Shown here: piece after piece, positions 63,842-64,000 of the stretch
Position numbering within the stretch: position 1 is the stretch's first letter
Layout of the letters: the number at the start of each line of letters is the position of its first letter
DNA from: Candidatus Gastranaerophilales bacterium
GTDB lineage: Bacteria > Cyanobacteriota > Vampirovibrionia > Gastranaerophilales > Gastranaerophilaceae
Direction of reading: 5' to 3'
Length of the DNA stretch: 64,000 nucleotides
NCBI GenBank assembly: GCA_944326115.1
Contig: CALVCQ010000001.1
Coordinates: 124,001-188,000, forward strand
Translations under genes and position numbers: made by a program
Notes under the pieces: generated by a model
What the model saw: the letters and a program-made list of their open reading frames with translations, nothing else
The model's database searches: none
Told to the model about the DNA's origin: nothing

Positions 63842-64000
63842 ATGAAAATTTGTAATGCAGCAAAAATATTTTTATTTATTTTCTTAATAGTAATTTGTGC
63901 TTTTTTATTATTTTTAAATTTTTTTGAAAAATACAAGGATACAAGAACCGTTATAAAATTTTCCGGCTGGGGCTCTCAAAGCGAAACTGCGCTTTTAAAG
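63842..64000 (+). CDS. Start of an ABC transporter solute-binding protein (3'-partial)
   Basis: Runs off the window. The first 53 residues show a membrane-anchoring or signal segment (residues 8-26) followed by TVIKFSGWGSQSETALLK, as in sugar-type extracellular solute-binding proteins. It starts 18 bp after the previous stop, so it may be co-transcribed. Confidence 0.6.
   Translation, partial: MKICNAAKIFLFIFLIVICAFLLFLNFFEKYKDTRTVIKFSGWGSQSETALLK

Overview
The window is 64 kb of low-GC, gene-dense bacterial chromosome with about 60 protein genes on both strands. I saw no rRNA, tRNA, CRISPR array, transposase or integrase. It encodes diderm-type envelope and division genes (murC-murB-ddl-ftsQ, sepF), the MEP isoprenoid genes ispG and ispH, a flagellum (flgN-like, flgK, flgL, a short flagellin), an SLH-domain surface protein and queuosine/7-deazaguanine synthesis. 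My best guess is a flagellated, non-photosynthetic relative of Cyanobacteria of the gut Melainabacteria/Gastranaerophilales type. This is inference from gene mix and style; no rRNA is present to test it.

Layout. 0-3 kb: flagellar hook-filament junction genes. 3-9.6 kb: central metabolism (gpsA, accC, a sugar nucleotidyltransferase, DAHP synthase). 9.7-16 kb: comM, a kinase-fold protein, a DnaQ-like exonuclease, a DUF1893 protein, and an aminotransferase paired with an Lrp regulator. 16-18.1 kb: a regulatory island with a candidate sRNA, a 62-aa LuxR-type HTH protein, a small Cys-rich protein and an S24 repressor. 18.2-22.4 kb: dcw-type operon. 22.5-29 kb: flagellin followed by two tandem pairs of DUF2142/GT-C membrane proteins. 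29.2-33 kb: a Clp N-domain-only protein, ahcY and a LysR regulator. 33-35 kb: an FkbM methyltransferase gene riddled with repeats. 35-44.7 kb: tcdA, rmuC, a zincin, an endonuclease IV-like protein, a formyltransferase, a TPM/nucleotidyltransferase/LemA operon and the SLH protein. 45-57 kb: ispG, yggS-sepF, rpsA-ispH, bioF, dnaJ-like-queE and pepA. 57-64 kb: fur, rlmD and GT2, coaD, hpt, a FliO-like membrane protein and the start of a solute-binding protein.

The most unusual content is the intergenic sequence. At least four families of dispersed, structured, apparently non-autonomous repeats occur between 17 and 58 kb. Family A is a 177-bp element (59 codons, stop-free in one antisense frame) in five essentially identical copies, one sitting in frame inside the FkbM gene. 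Family B is a structured element with conserved head, tail and covarying stems, often starting at the 3' end of a gene. Family H is a 38-44 nt hairpin with a constant bulge and covarying stem, found nested inside A, B and C. Family C is a diverged pair. One B copy also carries a GC-rich 100-bp tandem array. No protein that could mobilise them is encoded here, so they probably depend on factors elsewhere in the genome.
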